A DNA stretch of 64,000 nt from Apostichopus japonicus. Taxonomy: Eukaryota > Echinodermata > Holothuroidea > Aspidochirotida > Stichopodidae. A model generated the notes under the pieces. The model saw only the letters and a list, made by a program, of their open reading frames with translations, searched no databases and had not been told where the DNA came from. Numbering within the stretch: position 1 is the stretch's first letter; each line of letters begins with the position of its first letter. The DNA is taken from positions 22,197,611 to 22,261,610 of the forward strand of contig NC_092576.1 in assembly GCF_037975245.1 (NCBI RefSeq), written 5' to 3'. The position numbers and the translations under genes were made by a program. Shown in pieces: positions 29,600-40,979 of this stretch.

Positions 29600-29776
29600 T
29601 CATGCAACTGGAATAAGTGAGAGTGTGCAAGCAGCACACACCATATTGCGTGGTGTGAATCTTTGCCAGATACTCTTTACTGTTTCTGTTAGTGGCTGAA
29701 TAGTACTTTGTAATACTTAAGGTCTACACTGGGGGCATATATTTAATAGATCAGTAGACTATACTTGATATGATAT
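29600..29776 (+). repeat. decaying terminal monomer of the satellite array
   Basis: The last full monomer is visibly more divergent than those inside: GTGTGCAAGCAGC, TATTGCGTGGTGTGAATC, GCCAGATACTC and GTGGCTGAATAGTAC each carry private changes. Similarity stops after GTAGACTATACTTGATATGATA. No target-site duplication or inverted repeat marks the boundary, so it is an array edge and not an insertion breakpoint. Confidence 0.85.
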
Positions 29777-30040
29777 GTATATTATACAATATAGGTTTCT
29801 CTTAGTTATGAGAGTGTTAGTATATTTGAAGATATCACTAGTGTGTAGAGTAAGCAATAAACCACCCATCCCACCCCCCCCCCAACCCAGAACTGGCTAT
29901 AGAACAGTAGGTTCATCAAATGGTACAAATGTCAGCAGGCCTACACAAAGAATAGCATAGGACATTTTAATGTGGTGTGCAATATCAGGCGACTCGATTT
30001 AAAGCAAAAGAAGGTACAAATTTTCATGCACTTAATCAAC
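29777..30040. other. array-to-unique transition, no gene seen
   Basis: Unique AT-rich sequence begins here. It contains a C-rich tract at about 29868-29885. The open frame of 61 codons starting at 29775 begins inside satellite sequence and has no supporting features. Confidence 0.5.
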
Positions 30041-30054
30041 AGTCTTTCTCCAAC

Positions 30055-30107
30055 ATGGAGAAGATTGTAATGAACTTGGTTCCTTGCTGTGGAAATTTTC
30101 TCTTCAG
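30055..30107 (+). CDS. candidate first coding exon, function unknown
   Basis: An ATG in a favourable context (CCAACATGG) opens a 17-codon frame beginning MEKIVMNLVPCCGNFLF. It runs to a near-perfect splice donor CAG|GTAAGTG at 30107/30108, with two bases (AG) left for the next exon. The peptide is hydrophobic with a Cys-Cys pair, but it is too short to assign to a family. No clear TATA box was found upstream and I could not identify the matching downstream exon. Splice-site quality and start context are the only evidence. It could equally be a chance donor after a short open frame. Confidence 0.3.
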
Positions 30108-30109
30108 GT

Positions 30110-33100
30110 AAGTGTGTGACTTGTCTTTCTCTTTTTTCTTAATAAGCTGTACAGGTTTTTCCTCACAGAAACTACTCATTCTCTGCAATTGTGTTAACAA
30201 GGCAATGGTCATCTGATGTCAGTAGAATGTGATTTCAAATCCATGTGAACAACATGATGTTATTAACTGGACTGGATTTTTTTTTTCATTTGAACATTCT
30301 TGTCAGAATCAATACATGAAATCATAACAAAAGGTGAAAGTATATTTCTGAACAAGAAATGCTGCTAGTGAATATTGTTTACTCTGTGAGCCTATAATAT
30401 GCAGTTTTTAGTAGTTGTCATTGTTAAACATAGATTTCCCAAAATCGTGTAAAATAGATTTCAAAACAATTCAGAACTTTATTTACTGTACATACGTGCA
30501 GTGAATGTGTTTACATCTAGAGGCTCTCACACAGAGCTTCAATTTGAGTTCCAGTGACCTATCAAATGGAAAGTTTTAAAAAGCGCTACAAAAGATGTCA
30601 ATGATGCCATCTGTGATCTTTCAAAGCAACGCTATAGTCAATCAGACCCCCACCCCCATAAACGTTGTGCCCCTCCCATGAAAAAATCCTACCCAAAGGA
30701 AGCTTGATGTTTATGCTGAAAACCTTTATACCTTGCCTTCTTCTGCTGTTCACTGTGACAGGACACAATAAAAAGAACATAGCAATGATAAAATCTTGTT
30801 TGTTATCCTTTTCTTTGTGCTTTTCATTATTTTGCCTGTACCAAACAGTGTCCCTCTCCACCCCACCCTGACTGCATGTAAGAGGGAACTAATGACACTG
30901 TTAAGGTTCATCACATACTACTAGTCAGAGCCTGACAATGTTCCACTCTCCCACACCCACACCCCCGCCCCACCCCCATGTTTCATGTCGGACTTATTAA
31001 TTGTGTATATAGATAATTTTTGACCTTTCACATGACATTTCCAGTCACAGGCCCTTTTAATTTTTTCCATTGTCTCCCTTCTCCTACTCAAACAAAGACC
31101 AGATGTGCTTTTGTAATCGACTTCTACAAGCTTCCTAGGAGACAATAGTAAATAATTTGAAAAAAAAAACACTCATAGAAGCAACAATACCCCTCCCCAA
31201 GCTGGTATTTAAAAATCCAGTGAACCCACTTACTAACAAAGAATACGTTTTGGGTAAAATCAATTGCTGATTTCTACATATTTATTTGACATTATTACAG
31301 TACAGTCATGGTGAGATTGAATATCTGGGATGATGGCCTAAAGAAAAAATGCATGATGGGCGATGTATGGATAAAATGATTGTTGCTGTACATAATAATA
31401 TGATCATTTAAGCAAGCAAACCCTCTTATTGTAGCATCATATTATTAAATCTATGGCTGATGCTATAATATTACTAGTGACTTAGTTCAAGCAAAGTTTC
31501 TGTACAACTAGCCTATTATGATAATTTAGGAAAAAATGCAACATCAAGCATCCACTTAAGCTATATATTAAATGATAGAAGTTTCGCCTTTGAGCCACAC
31601 TTCGCAAATCACGATAGGGGTATATCGTTGCACAGTATGGTATGATTCATGGATAGGTATGGGTTCCACTATTTCTGCTAACGCAAGTTAGCTCTATACA
31701 TTTTCCCCGCTGACGCACGAAAGTTCTGTACAATACGATGTAACATTTACTTTGGCATGTTCGATGTTGATAAACGATGGGGGAGAGTGGTTTTTAGATA
31801 ATCCTTTTATTAACTGTAATGCGTTTAAATCATTACATAAATTAATGTCAATCACTTATAAATCATTATTAATAATTAAAAAAGGGGAGCTTAGAATCAT
31901 ACCAATCTCTTCAATGGCTTTGTCATATTTCAATTAATAACAATGTATATTCTCAACACCAAAAGATAATGGTACAGTCCAAGTTGAAACGGACGAGATT
32001 CAAGCCAAAATAAAGATGGGGAAGAAGTTTGCCGTGAGGAATATCTGTTTTGAATTGTAAACCGGATTACAAGTTTTCGTGAAAAATGCTTTATAGACGA
32101 CTATTTTTTCGTTTTAATGGTGCAATTTCGTACTAAATCGTTCGAGCATTTCAAATTTTGGCATCCTTGCATGTTTCAATCCGTCATTACATGTAATCGA
32201 AACGTTTTGTAGGTGCATCTGACAACATCAACATTAGTAACATTAGCTATGTTAATATTCGATTATATCACATTTCATCGAAAAAGTAAATTACAAATTT
32301 TGAAACATAATGGTACATACTTTGCAATTTCATTAACGATTACTACATGGGATACCAAATGGTTTCTGTCAAAACTAACTCAACCACAACCAGCGCAAGA
32401 TACTGAGGTTTAACATAAGAATGGTATACATTGTTATGTTTTAGTCTTCGTGTGCCACCATCTGCCATCACATTATTTAATTCAATGATAATAGTCTCAA
32501 ACATGAGTGACACTGTAAAATTGCACATAACTAATTTCAAATTTGTCACTTTGTGATTTTTTATTTCAATGATCATAAACTGTAATATTCATAATCACTT
32601 CCGATACCATTCCTATAAAAAAAATGGACATGTTTGTGCTTAAAAAGGAATCATTGGAGATGTTTGGACTGATAATGTTCTTACTTACACAGCACAAGAA
32701 GTCTGAAGTTAGAAAAAAAAACAACTAAATAACTAATAGAGGTTAACTCTGTGAGTGATTATATTAAACACAACCAACCATCCAACAACACCTAATTTAC
32801 TACGTTTGTATATGGCGGCTTATAAACAATCGGACTCTGTATTTCATTGTATGCAAATATCTGTTTTTAACCTGAATGTTAATGTTTATGATATATCTAT
32901 TGGTATAAAAAGGAATTTTACTTTGATTTCAGTGTGCAATGTTCGAGGAAGCTCTATGATGAATTGATATCAGCCTTGCCATAGTTGAAAAAATGTTCTT
33001 TCTGCAAACATTTTTCCTGATTTGTTTACCTCATTGGATCTTACGCGAGGACTTTTGTGACAATCTTGATATACCCAGCCCTAGAAAATAGGAAATTAAT
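30110..33100. other. AT-rich unique DNA, no supportable gene
   Basis: Open frames here are 60-90 codons long, overlap on both strands and show no conserved motifs. Purine/pyrimidine-skewed C-rich tracts lie at about 30645-30680 and 30950-30980. Poly(A)-like AATAAA occurs at about 30768 but no coding exon leads to it. Confidence 0.4.
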
Positions 33101-33113
33101 TACAATACAGAAA

Positions 33114-33790
33114 CTTACCTTCTCTGATGTTATTTGTCAGAATATCCTTTGAAAAAAGTTATTAGACACTGGCTAGATGTGATTTTTCTTTCAATGTTGT
33201 TGATCCACGGTCGCGTTAAGATGCAGGTATTGTAACATATAACGAATAAGTGTATGTGAAATACCGAAGTTTGTAAAAATCAAACTGACGTTGACGAATT
33301 TCAATTGGCACATATAGTTCATATAATCCGTTTTCAATAATGTCTTGTATATTGGATATTCACTACCACAATATATAAACTACTCGAAACGGCTCATAAA
33401 GACATTCCACTGAATTCCCGTCGTCGATTTTTTTCTTCAAATTACATCAAACATTGTCTCAAATACCGTTACACTTACATCTCTCGAAGAAAAATCATCG
33501 TTTGTCAACGTGTACACAATTAGATAATTAGGCAAAGCAAGACAAAAGCGACCACAAATGAGTGTTTACAAATAGGCTCACAAAACTGTCCAAAACTTTT
33601 CCAAACGTAGAACAACTAATGAGGTTTGTTGAGGTATAGATCACTTGAGGATATACATGTGACCGAACGTGGTTACTAAATAGTTCCAAACAAGTAGTGA
33701 CTTACCTCCGCATACTGTCTTTCCGTTAATAAGTTTCCTTCTAGTCCTACAACGCCTTAAATTCTGAGCACTAAGAAAAAAAACTATGGT
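33114..33790 (-). other. two minus-strand splice-donor candidates (possible small exons)
   Basis: On the minus strand GCGGAG|GTAAGTCAC (donor at about 33705) and AGAGAAG|GTAAGTTTC (donor at about 33113) are strong donors. Each is preceded by a pyrimidine- or T-rich AG acceptor (TTTTTTTCTTAG near 33772 and TTTTTTCAAAG near 33152). The implied exons are about 65 and 30 nt. One frame of the first reads NLRRCRTRRKLINGKTVCG. The frame stops soon after in the second, so this could be a terminal coding exon, a non-coding RNA or chance. Confidence 0.2.
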
Positions 33791-33859
33791 CGCGTCGGGT
33801 CATGATTGGCTACTGATAATATGCAAATTATTGTTGATATGTAATGGCTTGTAACAATT

Positions 33860-36800
33860 TAAAAAGGGGATGTTTTGTATTGCTCAGTCGTATGATGCAT
33901 ATGGAATCTACCATTTTTCGTTAAGGGCATGTTAATATTCTGGTCGAATATTTCTACGAATTATGATTGCGGATCGGTTCCCTATGATTATATATAAGTA
34001 TCATGAAAGGCAACAGGTGCGACTTCCAACAGGGATGACTCATTTCTCTGACCACACAGCAAACAGTTTAAAATTAAGTTGGTAATGCCCCTTTACTCGA
34101 TCATTTGCAAATTGTGAAAAAGATTGAAACTATGCAAGAACCAGTGAATCGTGGTTTTTGCTCTTTGTTTAACCTCGCTGGTCTGTAGAAAGAAATACAA
34201 AAGCCAGCTGTATGTTTACCAGTGACAACGCACAATTCTCACGTATTGCATTTGCTTCTGAAACTAGCAACCATGAAACGCTTATTGTCATTTTTTTCCA
34301 CAAGGTGCTTGATCCGAGGTATATCATGCCATATATCCCATATGTTTACTAGCACATACAGATGATAAGTTATTGTACACTGGTGCAAAACACAACAAAA
34401 ACAAACGCGTCTATTAGATATAGTGAACGTACAACAAACTATGAAACTTGCAAGAATCTAATACTTTCAAACCGGGTTAGATAAAAAACCAGCACTGGCA
34501 TTCATCGCCCAGGGTAACGGCGAAAATCGCATAGAAATGTTATGTTGTAATTATTCAATCAGTCTTGGCGTTTTGGTAGATTGTACATCGTCTGAAATGG
34601 TTCCAGACTTGTGCGTTATAAACAGCAAAGTATTAAACGTATATATATATATATTGGAAATCGAAATACACATATACTACACACACTACACGTTGTCTGC
34701 CTCCAATTTATATGTAATCCGATACGATTACATCAAAGATAACGATATTCACTATTGCTGGTAGTGACATATCACACAATAATCTAGGGAATCTATAGAA
34801 GGCAAAGTTGCAAAGACAGTTATCTGTACCTGTTGTATCATTTTTATTTTGTCTTCAATAGAGGAACACTTTAACGTTTTGGGTTATATGCGTTTAGGAA
34901 ACACAAAACAACTTTACTTATCGTCATAATTACAATGTCCAACATCAAGTATTAATATAATATACTGTAGATATCATTTCGTTTTTATTAATTGAGGACT
35001 GAAATCACAAACTTCCCCTAAATTGCACAGTGCAGTGATAGTCCTAGCTGTAACCTCCGTAAAATTCAGTGACGTGGTGAGCTACACCATATCAATTAAG
35101 TTTACATGCATTTAAAATGTGCAGGAAGTGTAAAAAGGCTTCTTATACCTCGTAACATTGTGTAAATGTCACGTTAGCAGTTCCTTCTCTGGTCAGTTTA
35201 ATGTCCTACGGGTGATTGATAAAAAACTCTACTAGAGATATTCTTCACGGTGCATTATATAATCGTTTTTTTTTCTTCTAGCTATTGTTTAAGGGGGTTA
35301 GATTCATCACGTCTGGGTTTAAATATAATGTCCATTGTTAGTGGAAGGTTTTGCTAGCAAATACTAAATTATTTATGTTGTTGAAAGTAGAGTTGTATAC
35401 ACATACCAGTGATCATATACTTCCCATGTGAAGTTAACCGCCACCCTGTTCTTTGACATGACCTACCATCGCTAGTCGGGGCATGTCATTCGGCACGTTG
35501 TTTACACATGGCCCACACGGTAAACGGAACAAGGCTCATTGTAACACACAGGTAAAAGCCTGCTATCCAGTGCCCGCCCGATTGTCATATTTCAAACAAA
35601 CTTATTGTGGTAATATAATGGACTAATTTTATCTGATATATGGATATATACTGTCAGTTATTTGACAACTGTTATTTTGATAGTGTAAATAAAATGCAAA
35701 GGTTGAGGGTGTCAATGGATTAAAATCAACTCAAATTATGTCTTTAATAAGGTGTGTTAATTGGGTTGCCAGTCGTCTTCGCCAATAGCCTGCTATATAA
35801 TACGTCACTCAGCTGAGTACTCTCCATTCTGTAAAACAAGTTATAAATATAATATACATCTACAAGTGGTTGCGTCATTCGCCTACCCTATTATGTAGTG
35901 TTAGATGTATAGTCCAGAAATAAGACCTTTTAGGTGGCCATGGATAGACCGAGTCAGGTTATTCTTAACATGAATCATAATATAACCTGGAATACATTTG
36001 GTTGCACTATCCTTAAAACCAACTGTCTACCTATATAATAATTAGCTAATGATTGGTACTGAGTGACTTGAGTTGACTTGAGTTGACTTTATTAAGTTGA
36101 CCTGATGTTTTACCATATGTAAACACCTTTCATGAAAACTTTTACATTTGAGAGAATGAAAGTAGATTGAAGATCTGTGGATACATGATAGAATACTGTA
36201 GGAAATCTGTAGAAATCTAACGTGAACACTGGAGTGGCTGTTATTACTTTACGAGCCAAGTTACAAACAAAACTGGTTGGGCAACACGTATTTCAGTCAT
36301 TGATTATGTGGTATTAAATAATCGTATCCATCAGTTACATTGCATGATATAAGTAACATGTTTCCCTTTAGGTTAATATTAACTGAAGAACGTAACTCAA
36401 TATTTTTTAAAGCAGTATTTGATACTACCACCGTGCATGTTTGTTGCAAATTTATGAAATGTGCTTGAATGCCTTCTGGTGCTATATCGGTCATTACCCA
36501 CATAGGTATCAGAACTGTAAACAATTGTAAGAAATTAATGATGACATAGTTTTACAGGACAATATAAATATATTGTAAACACTTAAAGAGTAGTAATTGT
36601 CTGACGAATCAGTTCCATTTGTTTAGTATTCTGTATATTAAAGATGGCTTCGCCGTCTGACATGAAATGTCATTGTAGGTATGTACATGTTACAATAGCT
36701 TCGAAGAGTGCTCATTCATTTAGTTCATCAACAATTACATTTCCCATATATCTATTCTCATGCCTGTAGCTACTTATATTAACAATACATGAGTTGAAGA

Positions 36801-37860
36801 AGAGGAGTTATTAAGAGACAGGTAAAGGTACAATATTTTGAGTCAAAGTATGAAACAATTAGAGAGTCAAAGTAAGAAACAATTTGACGTTTTCACATGT
36901 GGTTGTAATAAATCCGAGTTATTCATTGAGGGGATTATTCAGGAGAAGGAATTGTTCCACTGGTGATTGGACACTCAGTAGACTGTGAAAATAAGTTAAT
37001 ATATGTTTCACAACATGTAGTCGTGGCAAACTATTGGTGTGTTTGTCGTTACCATAATTGTACACTATTCTGGAATTTCGAACAACCCTAGCGATATCTT
37101 TGTACTTGAGCGTGTAACAAAGGTTTAGCAAAACCATTATGAGCGAATCCTTCTTTGTCTTGGTTTCTTTCATATTTCTCAGTACTATGAATTCCTATTA
37201 TTGTGTAATGATGATGCAGTTCAGTAGCCACACATAGTAAAACGTTAACGGTTATGACTACGGGTTTCTCGTTATTGATTATACATTATTATACACAGTC
37301 TGCTGTTTTCAAACGTCCAACGGATAGTGTTACACCTTAGCCACGTTTTCTGTTTACTACCACTCTTTTTAAGATCAAACCATTTTGAAAACTAAATCAC
37401 ACCCAAAAAGCTAACTTAATGCATTGAATACGTTCAAATCCTTTACAAATACCTTTCATTTACCGAAGATGAAACATGTTAAAAGACGTTGTGATCATTT
37501 TTTAAATTCCCGATACGAGTTATCTGTAACTTGGAATGTAGTAAAAAAAGGCCGCACAAATAGTAGTATTGTATCCTAGTCACTAGTTTATGAAATACAT
37601 TGCAACAATGTAAGTATTTTGCGAATGCAACGAAATCAAAACAAAACGTCAATTCCAAATTCAGCATGTTGTAGTGATTGTTAGGTTAACACGTAAAATA
37701 CGTAATTCAGATATATTAAAATAAATATTACCGCATTACTGTTATGCTTTACAAAGTCGTTATTGTATTTTTTTTCGTAAGAAAACCGTTAACAATTCTA
37801 TTTTTGTCGTAGTTTCTGTTTCTGATAGTCATTATATTAATATCTCCCTGGCATAAAAAT
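33860..37860. other. AT-rich unique DNA, no supportable gene
   Basis: A TATATAAG box with a TGACTCA motif downstream lies at about 33989-34045 but leads into no usable open frame. A short (TA)n run lies at about 34641, and a GACTTGAGTT direct repeat at about 36064-36090. Open frames are short and overlapping. Confidence 0.4.
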
Positions 37861-38550
37861 ACATTTTTTTCCATTGTAAACTGTGGTACAATACCGCAAT
37901 TTGAATGGGTTATTTTGGTCCAATGGATGCGGTTTACCACAGTTTTTCCATTGTACCATACTACAATTTTACCATGGTTTTAATCACTTTCTATTTCATC
38001 TTCACCGTGGTTCTATCTCAAATTTACCCTATTTGAACTATGGCATTACCATAGTTTTACCCTAATTAACCACAACGTTTACACTATCTGTACTAAAGTT
38101 TTACCCTAATTGTTTCAAACTTTTACCCTAATTGTACCAAAGTTTTACTCTAATTGTACCACAGTTTTACCCTAAATTCACCAGTTTTATCTCAATTGCA
38201 CAACAGTTTTCCATACGTGTCTTAATTATAATCGGTATACACCACAAATGACTTTAAATTTCACCCATTGCTGGATTGTATCATAATTGGGCTAATTGAA
38301 ACATACAGAAAAAGCAACTCATACTGTATGCCATGATGTCGTATGTATATTATGGCAAAATATTTGTTATGCACCAGATTTGGTAAATATGCTGCAGTCA
38401 AAACATGCATGACAACAATATAAAGGTTAAACAGTTTTACAGTATATGGTATGCACAGTTTTTGTAAAGTCAAATAAATATGTACCATCATTTTATTCCG
38501 TAGGGCTACTGTGGCAAATTTACCATGTCTTACCCCAATTTAACCATAGT
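37860..38550. repeat. degenerate 22-bp minisatellite (TTTTACCCTAATTGTACCAAAG-like)
   Basis: Between about 37930 and 38215 the motif TTTTACCYTAATTGTACCAMAG repeats at 20-23 bp intervals with heavy divergence, preceded by ACCATGGTTTTAATC-type relatives. A detached remnant (TTTACCATGTCTTACCCC) lies at 38518-38556 beyond an unrelated 300-bp segment. The units contain CCCTAA, but the period is 22 bp and no pure hexamer run exists, so it is not an interstitial telomere. Confidence 0.7.
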
Positions 38551-38559
38551 TCACCGCTG

Positions 38560-39200
38560 TAAGACTTTTTTAATTTTGGGGGCTGAGAGCATATATGACA
38601 TTTTTATTTTATTTTATAAAGAGTGATATTTTCATGTATTTTTTAAATGTTCGACCACACTTTCTTGCCATTCCTTGCCTTTCATTTAAACATTCCTTCT
38701 GCTGCTTTATTTCAAGTCTTTCAAAGTGTTTGAAAGCCATGTTTTGCAACTTGTCTTGATACTATTTTCTTACAGCTTTACGTCTCAAAGTATAATGTAA
38801 TATGAACGAAAAATAAAGAGATGTAAAAAATGTGTTGTCATTTAACAACCATTATAGGAAGTCCTTAAGGAAAATATTTACAAATCTAAGTTAATAAACA
38901 AATCCAGTCATCTTGGCAATAGGAACCCAGGTATTGTTGGAAAGGTATTGAATAAGGTTTCCAAAAATGTCTTTGTTTTTCAGAATTGAGCCAATTATGT
39001 ACGCAAATATGCAAATGATGTCATTATATAGAAATTTTACTTTGCTTTACCCATTTGAAATAATTTTGATGAAATCTTTTGGACTTTTGATAGTTTGATG
39101 AGTTCAAGATATGTTATTTATTAATTAAAACGTAAGTTGACGTTTAAATGTGAGGGATATGACCGATTTTTTGACGTTTTGTGCAATTTTCATTTGCGAA
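38560..39200. other. AT-rich unique DNA, no gene seen
   Basis: I see no recognisable repeat, RNA gene or coding exon. AATAAA-like motifs near 38812 lack an associated exon on the plus strand. Confidence 0.4.
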
Positions 39201-39214
39201 TAAAATATAATATT

Positions 39215-40500
39215 TTACAGGCTACCAAATTTAAGGTTTTTATCAAAGTCATGGTCTCTCCATGCTGGTCAAGGGCTCTTCTGGAGTGATAAGTACAGGT
39301 TGTTGTGCCTACCCAGCATCTTGGACATCTAAGTTGTTGCTATAACTGGAACAAGGGTCTCATAAAAGGCTAATTAGTATGCACAAAATTTAAAACTTGT
39401 ATACACAATACACAAAAAATGAGAAACAAATTGCTTTTGACTTCAAACGTCTTATTAAACTTCTTATTTATTATTTAAGCCATTCAAACCATCCCCTTCC
39501 CTCAATGATATCTACTACTAGGTTGTCACCCTCCCTAATACCCCAACTCCTCCCCCACCCACACTTATCCGTTCCCATAGCAACATACATGTAATGTACA
39601 AATATATGCTTATTGTAAGTAGATGTATAATCACTAGTCCCAATCAAGGTTAAGACAGTAACGTAGGACAATGTTCAACCAAATGTACCCCCCCTACTAG
39701 TACTCTGCATTATACCACCCACTCCCCACCCCTGCACTGCACAGTTTAATCACCAGTCCCTCCATCAAGGTTGTGAGAATCTCTTGGGGTGCTGGTTGTT
39801 CTACACCAGTAGTACCAACATCTGCTAGGGGGGAGGTGGAAGAATGGGTAGGTGTTCCTGTTGCTCTACAGAGATATTCTGTAACCATGAGAAGAAAAAT
39901 TTTTTTTAAAAAGGTGAGCTATAACAGTACAACACATATTTACTATACAAGGGGGAGATGAATTGGTTAAGATATGGGCATCCTTTTTTTTTACAATTCC
40001 CATTTTTCTCATAGATGTACGAATTGTATCTAAATTAGGAAGAGTACACAAGGCCTTTGGACGTGAAGAGCCTGTAGACTGCAGCACCAGTTTGTATTTT
40101 TATGCATTAGGTGGACTGAAACACCAATTGCTCTTTTCAATTCAGTTGCAACAGGGAACCAACCCAATAAACTTGATTATCCTAACGTTTTCAAGTATAT
40201 TTATCTCATCAATTACCCACTAAACTACTTGACCTTCCTGTAATACAATGGTTCAGTCCTCCGTAACGATGAGTCATATAGCCTAAACCTATTGTACTAT
40301 ACTACTGTGCAGTATTTATGTATTGTGTCCTACCAGGAAGATCTGCTAAGGCGACATCGCTGATTTCTTCATTATCAGAACCTTCTCAAGAATAAGGGAT
40401 GTCTTCATTCTCCATTTCCAACGGCTGGATAGTCAAATTTTCCATAAGAAAGGAGATCTAGATCATCGTCCAGAGTTGATCTTTCAAATAATCTGGCCAT
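39215..40500 (-). pseudogene. multi-exon pseudogene-like locus, unknown protein
   Basis: Read on the minus strand, four coding-looking blocks follow one another. Block 1 (40500-40334) starts at an ATG in good context (AAACATGG), begins MARLFERSTLDDDLD, is acidic, and ends at a GT donor. It carries a +1 frameshift before TGA at about 40405 and a further in-frame TGA. Block 2 (40071-39995) follows TCTACAG and joins in phase, reading SSRPKALCTLPNLDT. Block 3 (about 39873 to 39750) follows GGTTACAG, is proline-rich (EHLPILPPPP) and changes frame inside a C tract. Block 4 (39328-39215) follows AACTTAG, has one in-frame TGA at about 39270, and ends FDKNLKFGSL then TAA. Multiple disabling changes imply a pseudogene or decayed transposon gene. 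I recognise no family. The exon boundaries are inferred. Confidence 0.5.
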
Positions 40501-40506
40501 GTTTGT

Positions 40507-40973
40507 GGTGGCATACTCCTATTAGAGTCTATATCAATCCGCTCGATTGTTCTCCTTCAGGAAAAGTGCCGAAAAGCAGCGGGAGAACATCTTTTGTGAC
40601 CTGTTATCAATCATAATCTAGTTTTTTGTGGCTTGCATGTTGAAAAGCATGAATGGAAGTACATGTGGTGAGAAAATTGGGTCAATTGAAGCAATTTTAC
40701 ACCCCTTTAGGCCTCCCGGGAGCAGCGTAGGAAATTTGTTTACCACTGAGTGAAGAGGTTTGTTTACAAGTGACGAAAACTTCCGGCTCGGATAGCAAAA
40801 AATCTACATGTTCATGGTACAGAAAATTGATGGTGCCATGAAAGGCCAACTTGTCAGCTATCCGGTGATGGGTAGCGTTTAGCTAGTGAAAACTTCTATC
40901 TAGACTTAGAGACCACATTACTTTTGTGATTTAGTGTCTAAGTCAATGGGGCTTTTAATGGGCGTATGCTACC
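40507..40973 (+). mobile_element. 467-bp MITE, copy 1 (4-bp target duplication TTGT)
   Basis: The element starts GGTGGCATACTCCTATTA and ends TAATGGGCGTATGCTACC, imperfect inverted repeats of about 18 bp. It is flanked on both sides by TTGT (40503-40506 and 40974-40977). A second full-length copy in the same orientation lies at 52764-53231, and the two match almost end to end. There is no coding capacity. The four-base target duplication and the TTAA flank of the other copy suggest a piggyBac-like or related superfamily; that class is inference. It sits 6 bp from the minus-strand ATG at 40500, so it is in the immediate 5' region of that locus. Confidence 0.9.
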
Positions 40974-40979
40974 TTGTTC

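Larger units (their letters stand above)
1..29776 (+). repeat. ~194-bp satellite DNA array with higher-order repeats
   Basis: A head-to-tail tandem array fills this interval without interruption. Each monomer can be phased from TTTACTGTTTCTGTTAGTGG and ends in GCCACATACTC. Lengths run from about 184 to 197 bp, giving roughly 150 copies, all in the same orientation. Recognisable blocks in each unit, in order, are a TTAATAATACTTTGTAATAC block, CACTGGGGGCATATATC, GATCAGTAGAC, a TGATAGG(CAATT/CGGTT/TGGTT)GGC block, TAAGGTATTGTCATG, AACTGGAATAAGTGAGAG and a CACACCA...TGGTGTG dyad. No open frame over 60 codons exists in the array and no transposon interrupts it. Unit length is close to a nucleosome repeat, as is typical of centromeric or pericentromeric satellites; that role is inference. 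No 17-bp CENP-B box was seen. The left end lies outside the window. Confidence 0.98.

Noticed and set aside
1-29776. CRISPR-like or gene-cluster interpretation of the repeats
   Set aside because: Repeats are contiguous ~194-bp units with no unique spacers, and the context is eukaryotic. No long open frame or tRNA/rRNA motif occurs in the monomer.
1-29776. CENP-B box in the satellite monomer
   Set aside because: No match to the 17-bp consensus core (TTCG...CGGG) was seen in the monomer variants read.
30598-30871. Overlapping 68- and 87-codon frames on opposite strands
   Set aside because: There are no motifs or splice support. They overlap each other in a C-rich, low-complexity patch.
33989-34050. 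TATATAAG plus TGACTCA as a gene promoter
   Set aside because: No usable start codon with an extended frame or exon follows on the plus strand. TATA-like words are frequent in AT-rich DNA.
38040-38215. Interstitial telomere (CCCTAA words)
   Set aside because: CCCTAA occurs once per 22-bp minisatellite unit, never as consecutive hexamers.
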